In this document: in pieces, positions 10,269 through 19,604 of the stretch
Numbering within the stretch: position 1 is the first letter of the stretch
Layout of the letters: each line of letters starts with the position of its first letter
From: Bathynomus jamesi
Taxonomy: Eukaryota; Arthropoda; Malacostraca; Isopoda; Cirolanidae
Assembly: GCA_023014485.1 (NCBI GenBank)
Contig: JAJOZX010003308.1
Coordinates: 115,001 to 179,000 of the forward strand
DNA length: 64,000 nucleotides
Direction of reading: 5' to 3'
Notes under the pieces: model-generated
Seen by the model: only the letters and a program-made list of their open reading frames with translations
Told to the model about the DNA's origin: nothing
The model's database searches: none
Translations under genes and position numbers: made by a program

Positions 10269-10828
10269 CGAGTACCCAGGGCCGTTTCTAGCCATTAGGT
10301 GGCCCTAAGCAGTATACCCATTTGAGGCCCCACCCCTCCATCCACCAACTCACGCCTTACTACATCACCTCAGCACAGACATACAAAAAATGGCTGTGTT
10401 AATAAAAAACAATTATGAAACAATTTTAATGAAACATTTATGTCCAAAACAACGAATATGTACTTTCACAAGACAAACAGAAAAAATACTCTTCATGAAA
10501 TTCCTGAAAATTAGCTTATACATTATTTAGAATAAATGACAGAACTATGTATAAAAAAATAATGCAATTATCAACTACCAAACAATTACTAACTCTACGA
10601 TACAATCGTGTAATAGCTAACAGTTATACAGAACAGTTTGTATTTTCAAAATTATTGCCTCCTACATTTTTTCTGTGCGAAATCATCAATAACATCATCA
10701 TATGAAATCTCCCTGCCAACGTCCTGGTTGATGCTTATGATGCCAAGGCCACTGAGGCCCCCTAGTAGCAACGGGGCCCTAAGCGGCCGCTTAGTCTGCT
10801 TATGCCAGGAAACGGCCCTGCGAGTACC
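10269..10828. mobile_element. Non-autonomous hAT element with perfect 8-bp target duplication
   Basis: The element runs 10277-10820. The left end CAGGGCCGTTTCTAGCC and right end GGAAACGGCCCTG are inverted copies, and both subterminal regions carry GGCCCTAAGC. CGAGTACC flanks both sides (10269-10276 and 10821-10828). The 544-bp interior is AT-rich with no transposase. A short GC-rich block lies inside the right end. Confidence 0.85.
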
Positions 10829-11380
10829 GGTCCGGTACCGAACGTGTACGGTCTGGCGCCCGAGCAGTGGTGAAGACTTACCAATTATAAAAGCATCTCA
10901 TCACTGTAGTAAAATATACAAAAATGGCTAAAAAAGTAAAAAAGTATCCCAAATCTGAAAATTTACCCATTTCGTATCATTTAGATCAGCGGCGTAAGAT
11001 AGTACTACCGATATCAAAAAGTATCCAAATGATACTTAATTACCAGGAAAACGCACAACCGTAGACTCACCTAAAGCGACGGTTATCCGTTAGAAATAAA
11101 AAAAAATTGTGAAAAACAAGGCCAATCGCACTGGTTTGCGTGAATGCTAGTCACAGCACAGGCACAGTACGCGCACAAACTCCTGCACTCATAGAAATGT
11201 ATACACTTGTAACCCACCCTAAAATGATATGCAATAAACATTATATTTACCTCCGACTCGCTTGTCTACTCAGAGAGAATGTGATTGATTGAGACAGGAA
11301 ACATCATTAGAAATGCGAAACTTCTCGATCAATGGGGGGTGCTGAGACCCCCTCAGCCCCCTCTGGATCCGCCATATATA
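10829..11380. other. Unassigned intergenic sequence
   Basis: It contains repeated AAAAAGTATCC-like motifs (10935, 11015) that resemble those near 8930-8970, perhaps ends of an old element. No gene is recognised. Confidence 0.4.
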
Positions 11381-12519
11381 CAGGGTGGGAGAAAAGTCTT
11401 CAAGGATTTTATACCAACATTATATTGGTAAGTGTTCAAATGGTGAAATTTTGTTAAAATGTAATTTAATCTTCAAAGAGTTCTCCATCCGCTTGATACA
11501 TTTGTGGATTCTCTCTGTGAAACTCTTCGTTGTTCTTCTGAACATATTGAGTGGAATACTTTTCAATTGTTCAGGATCAGTTCATCTGTTCTGCGCGCCA
11601 AGAGCATTCACATTTGGATAGATGAAACCAGGAGTGGAGTTTGTCACGCAAATAAGCCCAAAAGCCAGAAATCACATAGGGTTAAATCAGGTGATCTGAT
11701 TGCCCACTCGATGGGACCTCGTCGCCAAAGCCATTTTCCTTCAAGGTTGGTATCCAGAATCTCACGGGCAGCTGCAGAGTAATGTGGCGGCGCTCCATCA
11801 AGTTGATAAAGCCAATTCCTGCCAACGTCATTAGTAAACAGTGGCAAAAACTTTGTCTCTCAGTACCTAACAATAGCGTTTTCCATCCATCGTATCTCTC
11901 GATATGTTAAAGGAAACGAGTCTTGAATAACCAATGCACGCCCAAACTGTTAGTGTAGCCATTTTAACGGGTTTACCCAATCGTATTTTTGGATTTTCTT
12001 TCGGCCAGTAGTCAACGTTGTTTGTTTCCTTTACTCGTTAAATCGAAGACACCTTCATCTGAAAATTTGATCTTTCGGACGAAATATGGATCACTATTGA
12101 GCTTTTGTCTCATTGTTTCAGCAAACTGCAGCCTTCTATCAGAATTATCGTCGTATATGAGCTGAGGGTAACTGGATTTGTAATCGTGGTACTCCTATGA
12201 TTTCAATATTTTTTGTTACTGCAAATTTGGAAATACCCAATTCCTGTGCGACTTTTCTCCTTGAAGTTATTGAATCGACTTGAAAACTGGCGAGGACATT
12301 TTCTTTGTTGTTGTCTCCTGTTGTCGTTACTGATCCTCCTGCTACTTGTATAATTTTTTATCAGGTTCCCTGTTTCCAAAACTTTAGGCTTCCAGTATGG
12401 AAGAGTGGTTGCATTTGGTGATGGTTCACTATATTTTTCTTGAAATAAACGCAAACTTGATTCGCAATTATTATAAGATACCCTTTTTCTTCATTGCTGT
12501 ATTCCATACTTACTGACAT
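11381..12519 (-). pseudogene. Mariner-like transposase (DUF4817 type), degraded
   Basis: On the minus strand an ATG at 12519 opens with MEYSNEEKGYL. After a frameshift it continues with LRLFQEKYSEPSP, KVLETGNL and SRFNNFKEKSRTGIGY, which is the HTH region. The catalytic part is readable in pieces: QLDGAPPHYSAAAREILD, WAIRSPDLTLCDFWLLG (the second catalytic Asp in the DGAPPH block, and the SPDL-x-x-CDF block) and a tail HKCIKRMENS. At least five frameshifts and stops are present. The 3' terminus CAGGGTGGGAGAAAAGTCTT starts at 11381 next to a TA. No matching 5' terminus is visible beyond 12519, so the element is one-sided. Confidence 0.75.
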
Positions 12520-12895
12520 GGTGTTGACTGGGGCTAGGGCCTAGGGCTTTCCTGTTCTAACCTAGGGTCACTCCTGGCCGTGTATATTTGTTTTTAAAAA
12601 GTATCGCATCTGCAGTGATATCATTGGAATTTATTTATTATTAACAAATTATTTGTATGTATAAAATCCTTAAAGCCTTTTCTTCAACCAGAAGAACCAG
12701 ATAGCTGGTGAGGGAAGCTATATTTCTGGGACCTCTTTCCGAATGACCCGTTGCTCACGTCGGGCTAACATCATGAAAAAGAAAAAACTATAGTGTTTGT
12801 CATTTGCCATTACTTATTCGGACTATAGTGGATTTAATTATCCCAGAAGAGTTCCTTCTTCCATGCACGGTCTGTGTGTATCATATATATATATT
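12520..12895. other. Unassigned intergenic sequence
   Basis: No gene or repeat end is recognised. It ends in a TA-rich patch that is the insertion site of the following hAT element. Confidence 0.5.
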
Positions 12896-14216
12896 ATATA
12901 TATTAGTGATGTAGCGGATGTCAATTTTTTCACATCCGCGGATGCGGATGCGGATGCGGATGTTTGATTTCAACATCCGCGGATGCGGATGCGGATGTCT
13001 ACATTTTCGTTATTTTTTAGGATATATTCGAGATTTGTTGTGTTTAGCGTATATAATAAGTTATTATATAGAGAGAGCTGTAGCTATAATGTAGTATAAT
13101 TGATTAATTGTACAATAATTGCTGTACTTTTCTCTGAACATATAAAATAATATCAAGCATCTAACTAATATAGAAATCAATTAGTGAATTCGTCTGCAAA
13201 TAAATTCGTTATATTTTGTTGAGTTTCAGCCACAATTAGAAACCATAATTGTGTTACCAGGATGCGGGACGTGAACCCAACTCAAATGCACCCCACCGAC
13301 CTCTTTCCCCAACCTCCACCCTTATAGAAAGAGATCTTTAATTAGCTTGATAACTATTTATATTAAGTTTAAAGTTTTATTAGGCATATTTATAAATGAG
13401 TAATTAAAATAAAGTAAACTAAGATGTTCATCGTTTAATGTTCAAACTTAATTATAGGAAGGTTATGCTTAAGGAACATTAATTTTTCTGCCTTTTCTGC
13501 TGCCAGTCTGTTTCTCTTTTCATCATATATTAATCCAGCACTGCTAAATAATCTCTCGCTTGGTACCTTTGTTGGAGGACAGGCTAAATGTTTCCTTGCA
13601 AGTTTACTCAAGTATGGATAGATATTCTGCGTATTTTTCCACCAACTAATAGGATTGTCACATGCAGCCAGGCGTTTTTCTTGGTGATAGCTCTCGACCA
13701 TTTTTACTACATCTTTTGACATCGCGTAGGTCTCGTCATTGCTGCTTGACTCAAGAAACTGAGAGACAGATTCTGCGATAGATTTGCTTGTTGAAGGTGT
13801 TGGTTCTGTCACTGAAACTTTATTCTTTTGGTGGGTGGCGAAGCGACAGATTCAAGAGATTGAAGCTCTTCAACTGCTTTGCCAAGTGATGATTTAACTC
13901 GTTCTAATGTACTAGGTGAAAATAACTTAGCTTTGTAACGTGGATCTAAGTAGGTTGCAAGAGAGTAACTTCATACAAGAACAGCCTCTCGTCTTGTCGC
14001 TTGCATCACTTTTGCGCACAATGAACTAGTTATATTAATATAGTAGAATTTGATAATTTCCGCTTATTAATGACATTTTATCTCAACGGTCCACATCCGC
14101 ACGACATCCGCAGTCCAAAGTGCGGATGCGGGTGCGGATGCGGATGCGAGAAAATGTGCGGATGTTCCGCGGATGCGGATGCGGATGCGGATGTGACCTA
14201 CATCACTAATATATAT
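12896..14216 (-). mobile_element. hAT element with CGGATG hexamer ends
   Basis: The element runs 12904-14208 (1305 bp). The ends are TAGTGATGTAG and CTACATCACTA. Both subterminal zones are packed with CGGATG hexamers: about nine at 12937-12998 and a similar number at 14120-14190. ATATATAT occurs directly outside both ends, which fits an 8-bp hAT duplication but is ambiguous in this TA-rich site. The interior keeps only the C-terminal half of a transposase. Confidence 0.8.
13435..14020 (-). pseudogene. hAT transposase, C-terminal half
   Basis: From about 14020 down, the translation has SLATYLDPRYKAKLF, the conserved LDPRYK block of ZBED-like hAT transposases, then LERVKSSLGKAVEELQSLE. After a frameshift at about 13815 an intact frame of 125 codons gives NPISWWKNTQNIYPYLSKLA, LACPPTKVPSERLFSSAGLI and NRLAAEKAEKLMFLKHNL. 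That is the full hAT dimerisation domain, with the W-W and S-x-R-x-F-S-x-A-G signatures. The N-terminal BED finger and the first catalytic residues are absent. The element therefore probably depended on another copy for movement. Confidence 0.85.
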
Positions 14217-14936
14217 ATTCCCTGTCTCAGAACCACACGGGTTTCACATCTGGGATTGTATTTGTCCCAAGTTAGATTTCATAAAACCTAATTGGTTTTT
14301 CAATTGGTCCCAAGGGATAGCTCTTGTTGGAGAGGCTTCGGAAATGATAATTAATTAATGGTAAATAAGTAAACGCATAACGACACGAAAGCGTTCTGCG
14401 TTTATTCATTTACATTATCATAATCATAGATTAGGCTAGACCCCAAATCATGCGCTTAAATACAAGCAAATTGAATTGGTGTGAATTAATTGGGAGCAAA
14501 TATACAGGCTACAGGGGAGGTTCCAGGGAGGGTAGTCTAGTGGGGCCACCAAACAGACAACATGCCGAGTGCTTTATTTGATCCACATTTTTGATATACC
14601 ATACGCTTCACCCACCATACTTGAGGTAGCAACAGGAAACGGCTTCCTGTTCCTGTGTGTGAACTGAAAGGTATCAAAAACTCACATTCCCCCAAAATGA
14701 TGATCCACAGTTAAATTATATTATAATGTATACATAGGCCCTAATTTTCAATGATGTGGTAGTATAGTTGCATTGACAAAGAAATATTATTTTTTTAAAG
14801 ACACAATAAAGAAAATATGAAAATAATATGATTAATAATCAAGTATTTGTAAAATTCTGTGCATTTCAATTGTGATAAGCGTGTAATACTCGCAGTATAA
14901 TGCAATACTTACTGTAATACTTACGGTATACTACAC
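14217..14936. other. Unassigned intergenic sequence
   Basis: AT-rich in its second half. No gene, terminal repeat or RNA is recognised. Confidence 0.5.
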
Positions 14937-14938
14937 AG

Positions 14939-15015
14939 TTATAATAAAGTATAATTGAACATAAGATACATGATTAGTAATCATGTATTTTATGTTCAAT
15001 TGTACTGTATTATAA
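14939..15015. repeat. 37-bp-arm palindrome
   Basis: The arms 14939-14975 and 14979-15015 are inverted copies around AGT, with about three mismatches. The inner part is ACATGATT-AGT-AATCATGT. It is a small fold-back structure with no recognised flanking duplication. Confidence 0.75.
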
Positions 15016-15630
15016 CAGACACTTCACAGGTAATACGGTATTATATAGACCTAATTATCACGATCTGGGTGTCAACTGTCGGACAAAACGTTCGCAAGTT
15101 TCATTCGTCCTTTGGGGATCTAGCCTAAGGGGAGGCACGTGCCCCTCTAAACCCCTCCTGGATCCGTCCATGGTTTACGTCAATTTTATTTGTAGGTAAA
15201 TCCATAAGCGTATGGGATGGCGCTTTACTGGGGTGGGGGTGGGGCGGAAAAAATTTGCCCTAAAAATTTTGAGATGCCCTGATTTCCGCATAAGCACTAT
15301 GTGTAGCATAAAATAACAAAAAGGTTAGAGTATGAGTAACATATATTAAAGCCTTTTTGATATAAAAAACATTACAATTTACACAAATGAGATAAAACTT
15401 TGCTACAACATTTCTTAATGACAAGCAAAGCTACGGCATTGCAGTTCATATAGAATTCAGTAAGCCCTCAACTTACGTTTTAATTATTAACTACAAGTAT
15501 AGTAGCAAGTAATTAATTCACCTCAAGAAGTAAAAAAAACAAAGGAATGTCAGGAAAAATCTGCCCTGAAAATGCTCAATTTCGTAGTCCTGTGGGGGGG
15601 GGGGGCTGCCGCCCCCGAGACACCCCCGCC
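15016..15630. other. Unassigned sequence with G-rich patches
   Basis: G-rich tracts at 15228-15250 and 15593-15605 sit among degenerate GCCCTRAAAAT motifs (15258, 15563). Probably old element remains. No gene is recognised. Confidence 0.4.
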
Positions 15631-15637
15631 TCATACA

Positions 15638-15700
15638 CTCATGGGTAGAGCTCGCGACTCCTGCTCGCCTCAAAATTCTGGTGGGGACAATTTTGTCATA
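15638..15700 (+). repeat. Possible tRNA-like SINE fragment
   Basis: TGGGTAGAGCTCGCGACTC at 15643-15661 resembles a tRNA A-box with D-arm. No convincing B-box follows, so the call is weak. Confidence 0.3.
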
Positions 15701-15730
15701 CAAAACTCGCGGGTGGTCAGAAATTACAGT

Positions 15731-15800
15731 CTTCGCCCGGACTCCATCTCACGACCTTCCGATTTGCAGCCCAGCGTCTTAAGCACTAGGCTACCCAGGG
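15731..15800 (-). repeat. tRNA-derived SINE head
   Basis: On the minus strand: GGGTAGCCTAGTGCTTAAG (A-box region), CTGGGCTGCAAATCGG, then GTCGTGAGATGGAGTCC, a B-box with a CGARTCC-like end. Pairing is incomplete, so this is a SINE promoter rather than a tRNA gene. Confidence 0.5.
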
Positions 15801-15870
15801 TACCCATTTATCTACAACCAATTTTATTGTATGGAAGGATGAACAGTTGGGTTTGCTGCGCGCGACTGCC

Positions 15871-15938
15871 GTCACCGGGTATCGAACCCGGGGCCGGAGG
15901 ATTCGTAGTGAACAATGCTAACTACAATACCACGAAGG
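15871..15938 (-). repeat. tRNA-derived SINE head with perfect T-arm
   Basis: On the minus strand: GGTATTGTAGTTAGCATTGT (A-box), then CCGGGTTCGATACCCGG, a 5-bp T-stem with the canonical 7-base loop. The anticodon arm does not close with a 7-base loop, so it is not a credible tRNA gene. It lies tail to head with the copy at 15731-15800. Confidence 0.55.
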
Positions 15939-15946
15939 TGTGTGTG

Positions 15947-15980
<34 letters not shown>

Positions 15981-15982
15981 CA

Positions 15983-16333
15983 TACAGGGTGTCTCAGAAG
16001 TCGCGCACCGTAGGCTAAATTTATCTAGATTTACGGGGTTAACGAGTTGAAATGGTTTATAAATGATGTTTAATTACAATATACGTTCGATATGGTGGCC
16101 TTTCTTGAGCAATGCGGTGTTCAAGCCTTCTTTTCCATAACTCTTGAACGTCTTTTAACACTGTTCGTGTGATGGACTCCAAGCATGAATGATAGAATTT
16201 ATACGGCATAAACAATCGTTTTCACGTGTCCTCAGAAGTAAAAATAGTACGTACAGTTAATCAAAAGGCTATCTTAAAATAATTAAATTAAATAAAGCTA
16301 TATTAGCCTATGGTGCGCGACTTTTGAGACACC

Positions 16334-16338
<5 letters not shown>
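15983..16338. mobile_element. Mariner-type MITE with TA target duplication
   Basis: The element runs 15985-16336 (352 bp) between TA dinucleotides. The ends are CAGGGTGTCTCAGAAGTCGC and the complement of its partner. About 34 bases match with three mismatches, including GCGCACC and TAGGCTAA. A decayed minus-strand stretch near 16100-16140 reads WKRRLNTALLK, like a transposase C-terminus. It is therefore an internally deleted mariner rather than an unrelated MITE. Confidence 0.85.
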
Positions 16339-16376
<38 letters not shown>

Positions 16377-16387
16377 ATATATATATG

Positions 16388-16451
16388 ATGAATAAAACCA
16401 CGAAGGAAAGGAAACACAAAATGGTTTCCTTTCCTTCGTGGTTTTATTCAT
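16388..16451. repeat. Perfect 28-bp palindrome made of PLE tail sequence
   Basis: The arms 16388-16415 and 16424-16451 are exact inverted copies separated by ACAAAATG. The arm sequence (GTTTCCTTTCCTTCGTGGTT) resembles the 3' tail of the PLE fragment near 4609-4635. It lies between TA microsatellites at 16337-16387 and 16491-16506. Confidence 0.85.
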
Positions 16452-16670
16452 AAATATTTTTCACGTGTTACTTTCGTGAAATAATTTTCATATATATATA
16501 TATATAAATTTTTTATTAAAAGGTGCACAGAATATTGGCTCCATTACATTTTCTGTATAAAAAAATTATTGTTGAATATACTTTTTGGTTTATTTGTCAC
16601 TGATAATTTTATATTGAAAACATTTGTAATATTGCAGTGATAATATGATAATTCATTGCTTCTGTTTCAG

Positions 16671-17031
16671 ACTGGAACTATTTGAAAATTGGGACGAATC
16701 ATCATCAATGGAATACGTCTCGACTTCTTATTATTGACTTCTTTTTCCCTGTTAATTGGGGAAATGCAACCATGACGATGTTCTGAAAATAAAATGCGAT
16801 TACGTGATGTCCAACGAGGATTCAGCACTGAAATTTTGTCCCTCCAAACGAGGCTGTTGCGTTTGGGTTGGAACAAACTAAATTTGACTCTTAATGACGC
16901 GACATCGATTCTCAAAATAGAAGACTTTGAAGGAAGAGTTCTTCTTCAGCGTCGACTACTGAACGTGACCAAAGGAGAAAACGTGACAATCACCGTGCAA
17001 GAATTAGTGTCCTTCGTTAATTGGAAATATG
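16671..17031 (+). CDS. Secreted protein of unknown family, exon 2
   Basis: The acceptor TTCTGTTTCAG precedes 16671 and the donor ATG|GTTTGT follows 17031; both edges are phase 1. The frame opens NWNYLKIGTNHHQWN. It shifts at the GGGG near 16760 to a cysteine-rich stretch (DDVLKIKCDYVMSNED, then FCPSKRGCCVWVGTN). It shifts again near 16888 to LNLTLNDATSILKIEDFEG and NVTKGENVTITVQEL, ending FVNWKY. Each shift is cured by one missing base. The length is then 363, a multiple of three as a 1-1 exon requires. Either the assembly has two deletions here or the gene is decaying. Two N-x-T/S sequons suggest an extracellular protein. The pattern loosely recalls an immunoglobulin-like fold, but I do not claim it. 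Confidence 0.5.
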
Positions 17032-17286
17032 GTTTGTTTCTGACTTTGGTTATTGAAGAGAGTTTTAAAACAAAGTTTGAGTTATAAAAATAGAATGAAA
17101 CTTTTGTTTTACTTTTAGAGACATTTTCTTTTATTGGATTATAAATTTTGATTAATTAAAAGAGGGAGAATATTGATTAGTTTAGGAAAATGTTAATTGT
17201 TTACGTGAATATTTATTTCATATTAAATGTTTAATTAAGCGAATATTTAAAATTAACCTTTTTATTATTTGGGAAAACATTTTCAG

Positions 17287-17566
17287 ATTGGAGAAATTAC
17301 ATCATTGAAGGAGCTTTCAACAACTTCTCTATTCCTTCAACATTCAAAGAAAATCATTTGAGGATCTGGTTTGGCTCATGGTCAGACGAGGAGAACTATA
17401 GAGTTAATATAACTCTCGGCTCAAGATCTCTCGTCCTATGCAAAAATGGGTCATCTAATGTTTATCCAAATGAAGATTGCGACCAATCTTTCGGTCTTGA
17501 CGATACCATTTTATCTTCGAGAAAATATTACTCTCTTATCTGAATGTTTCAATGTTTGCCGAAAAA
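17287..17566 (+). CDS. Secreted protein of unknown family, exon 3
   Basis: The acceptor TTTTCAG precedes 17287 (phase 1). The frame reads DWRNYIIEGAFNNFSIPSTF, then LRIWFGSWSDEENYRVNIT and LCKNGSSNVYPNEDC, reaching a stop at 17541. A one-base deletion between 17501 and 17541 would instead carry the frame to the donor-like AAA|GTAAAT at 17567 in phase 0, which is what exon 4 needs. The opening WRNYIIEG parallels WNYLKIG of exon 2. Without the deletion the protein would simply end at 17541, and exons 4 and 5 would belong to another isoform. Confidence 0.45.
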
Positions 17567-17759
17567 GTAAATTGAGGGTAATTTTTGCACTTCTAAAGGA
17601 AGCCATTTAACCTTTATTAATGGCATTAATAAAGGTTCATTAAAATGTGGTGCCCAAAAATATTTTAATATAAGACCTAAAGATGTCTTTTTGTAAAAAA
17701 TATTTCGTTAAAAAAGTTAATGTTAAGAAAAGTAAAAAATTGAATTCTTTTTATAGGTT

Positions 17760-17762
<3 letters not shown>

Positions 17763-17838
<76 letters not shown>
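17763..17838. repeat. (AT)n-(GT)n microsatellite
   Basis: About 29 AT dinucleotides followed by nine GT dinucleotides, inside the intron between exons 3 and 4. Confidence 0.9.
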
Positions 17839-18056
17839 TCTTAGCTACCTTACGTTATCGCGACAATATTCAGGATAAACATGGAACTCATCTGGACACG
17901 AACATGCGTTTAGCGACATTAACGGTGTTGCCATAACTTCACTTATTTTAAGGGAAATCACGAAATATCACGAAAACGGAATATAATGAAGGATAGGCTA
18001 GGTTAGGTTAGGTTATTTAGAGTAGGCTAAATGTCGTGGTTTTGGAAGGTAGTCAA

Positions 18057-18062
18057 ACGCGC

Positions 18063-18093
<31 letters not shown>

Positions 18094-18104
18094 TGTGTGT
18101 GTGT
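18057..18104. repeat. (CG)n-(TG)n microsatellite
   Basis: About ten CG dinucleotides followed by about thirteen TG dinucleotides. The CG part could adopt Z-DNA, which is a general property of the sequence. A short GGTTA run (18000-18015) sits just upstream. Confidence 0.9.
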
Positions 18105-18203
18105 TCCTTTCAATAAAGAAAATTGCGGATGCTTTTGTTTTAATGTAAATTGAAGGCGTTAAAAGACGATTAAATTTAACGTGTTTTCTTTGCCTTTTCA
18201 CAG

Positions 18204-18357
18204 GAATATCGAATCTTTGGGCAATATTCCTTCATCGAAATTAAATTTCACGTTTCGGGATCAAAGACGTTCTGGGTGAGAACTCAAGACCAGTCACCAG
18301 TTGAAGTTTTTTACGAGGACGTCTTCCCGTCACAACGACCTCAACAAGACAACGAAG
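18204..18357 (+). CDS. Secreted protein of unknown family, exon 4
   Basis: The acceptor CCTTTTCACAG precedes 18204 and the donor GAAG|GTAAGT follows 18357. In phase 0 it is open throughout: EYRIFGQYSFIEIKFHVSGS, then KTFWVRTQDQSPVEVFYEDV and FPSQRPQQDNE, ending in phase 1. There is no frameshift in this exon. The strand-like alternation looks like a beta-sandwich edge and is followed by a polar, probably disordered tail. The family is unrecognised. Confidence 0.55.
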
Positions 18358-18509
18358 GTAAGTGCATACATACAAACAATATTTTGAAATGTGAGCAAAT
18401 TGTCTGTTGAAAATAAGTTCCGCCAAATTGGTTCCTCTTTTTTTAAAATTTAAATTAATTAAGATTCCATTTTGGAAAATCTTTAAACCAAATTAAATGT
18501 TTCTTCCAG

Positions 18510-18560
18510 ATAATGACGAAGACCATCTGGAGGGTAGCACTAATGGAACACCTCTTTTCG
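18510..18560 (+). CDS. Secreted protein of unknown family, exon 5
   Basis: A 51-base exon, phase 1 on both sides, between the acceptor TTTCTTCCAG and the donor TTCG|GTAAGT. It encodes DNDEDHLEGSTNGTPLF, an acidic, Ser/Thr/Gly-rich linker. No stop is present, so the gene continues, but no further exon could be identified before the repeats that follow. The excellent splice sites and phase match support the model. Confidence 0.5.
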
Positions 18561-18646
18561 GTAAGTTTTTAAAAGGTATTACGCACACACGCGCGCACAC
18601 ACAATATCATTATTAATACTCCTCTTCAGCACTTTAAGGATCATAA

Positions 18647-19115
18647 CATTCAATGGTGCTACTGTAGTATGCGGTCTACCTACGATTTGGCGGTCTACCT
18701 ACGATTCGGCGGTCTACCTTTTAATTATAGCTTCTTATCTTCTTATTTTATTATTAGGTTAATTGTACGCCCTTGACGATTGGTTAGGTTAAGTCGTGAT
18801 ATTTTCGTTAAAAGTAACGAAAATATCACGACTTAACCTAACCAATCATCAAGGGCGTACTGTAGTATGCGGTCTACCGTTAAGTATGCGGTAGTAGTAT
18901 GTTTAACTTCTTTAATAATTCCTTAATTGTGTAAATTAAATTATAATTCCTTTCAATTCATTTTCAATTCATTTTAAATATTTTGAACGGTAGACCGCAT
19001 ACTACAGTAGAAACTTAACGGTAGACCGCATACTACAGTAGAAACTTAACGGTAGACCGCATACTACAGTAGAAACTTAACGGTAGACCGCATATTACAG
19101 TAGCACCCATTCAAT
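18647..19115. mobile_element. TIR element with inverted minisatellite ends and 8-bp target duplication
   Basis: The element runs 18655-19107 between perfect CATTCAAT duplications (18647-18654 and 19108-19115). The left end GGTGCTACTGTAGTATGCGG mirrors the right end. The left arm has three GGTCTACC motifs. The right arm has four copies of a 31-bp repeat (GGTAGACCGCATACTACAG plus a TAGAAACTTAAC spacer) at 18988-19106. A fold-back hairpin (18765-18860) is inserted inside. Non-coding. Confidence 0.85.
18765..18860. repeat. Fold-back hairpin, nested copy
   Basis: The arms of about 46 bases start GTACGCCCTTGACGATTGG and end TGATATTTTCGTTA, separated by AAAG, with one mismatch between them. This is the most symmetric copy of the family in the window and sits inside the element at 18655-19107. 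Confidence 0.85.
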
Positions 19116-19178
19116 TTATTAAGTTATTTTCTTTCTGAACTTATAACTGAAGTTGTGTTTCTTCACTAATAAATAATA

Positions 19179-19384
19179 AGGATCACCTGAAGATCAGGGC
19201 CCCCATGTATTCTTGTTTTTTGCTTTACAGTACCAAGTATAATAAATTAAATTGAATGCCCGGGTAGGTCAACTGTACGCACTTGACGATTGATTGGTTA
19301 GGTTAAGTCGTGATATTTTCGTTAGTTTTAACGAATATATCATTTGGTAATTGAAGCTGGGGGCCCTGATCTTCAGGTGATCCT
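19179..19384. mobile_element. Fold-back family MITE, short copy
   Basis: The ends AGGATCACCTGAAGATCAGG and its complement continue through GGGCCCCC (about 27 bp, identical). The interior keeps one arm of the fold-back core (GACGATTGATTGG and TTAAGTCGTGATATTTTCG). The flanks are AATAATA and AATAATG, so a duplication is likely but of low complexity. Confidence 0.75.
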
Positions 19385-19604
19385 AATAATGATTTATAAG
19401 TGTGACTTTCTTATTAATTCAACCTTTACATACTTTAAAAAATGTTAAATTATTTACTGTTTACTTAGCTTCATTAACCCTATAGAATGACAGTGTGGAA
19501 CCGCACACACAACTACTAGTGTCGGGTCTACATAACCCTATAATGAAAATTACATTTATAGGTTAAATTAAACCATTTATTTTTAGTAAACAATAATGAA
19601 AATT

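Larger units (their letters stand above)
3744..16670 (+). other. Intron 1 of the secreted-protein gene, transposon-filled
   Basis: This is a 12.9 kb interval between the GTAAGT donor at 3744 and the TTCTGTTTCAG acceptor ending at 16670. It contains at least ten separate mobile-element insertions, listed individually. If exon 1 belongs to another gene, this label falls. Confidence 0.4.

Noticed and set aside
8897..11060. A single large hAT element spanning CAGTGTTCCCAG to CCAGGAAAACGC and containing the fragment at 9988-10212
   Set aside because: The ends match at only 7 of 12 positions and the flanks do not form a duplication.
14070..14291. Frame with repeated CGCG and ADAD residues
   Set aside because: It is a translation of the CGGATG hexamer array at the hAT end.
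15871..15938. tRNA gene on the minus strand
   Set aside because: The T-arm is perfect, but no anticodon stem with a seven-base loop forms; it pairs with a second tRNA-like head nearby, as SINEs do.
16671..17031. Immunoglobulin V-like domain of pIgR/CD300 type in exon 2
   Set aside because: The cysteine spacing and a late N-V-T-I-T-V strand are suggestive, but the closing Y-x-C cysteine is missing and the frame must be corrected twice; too weak to call.
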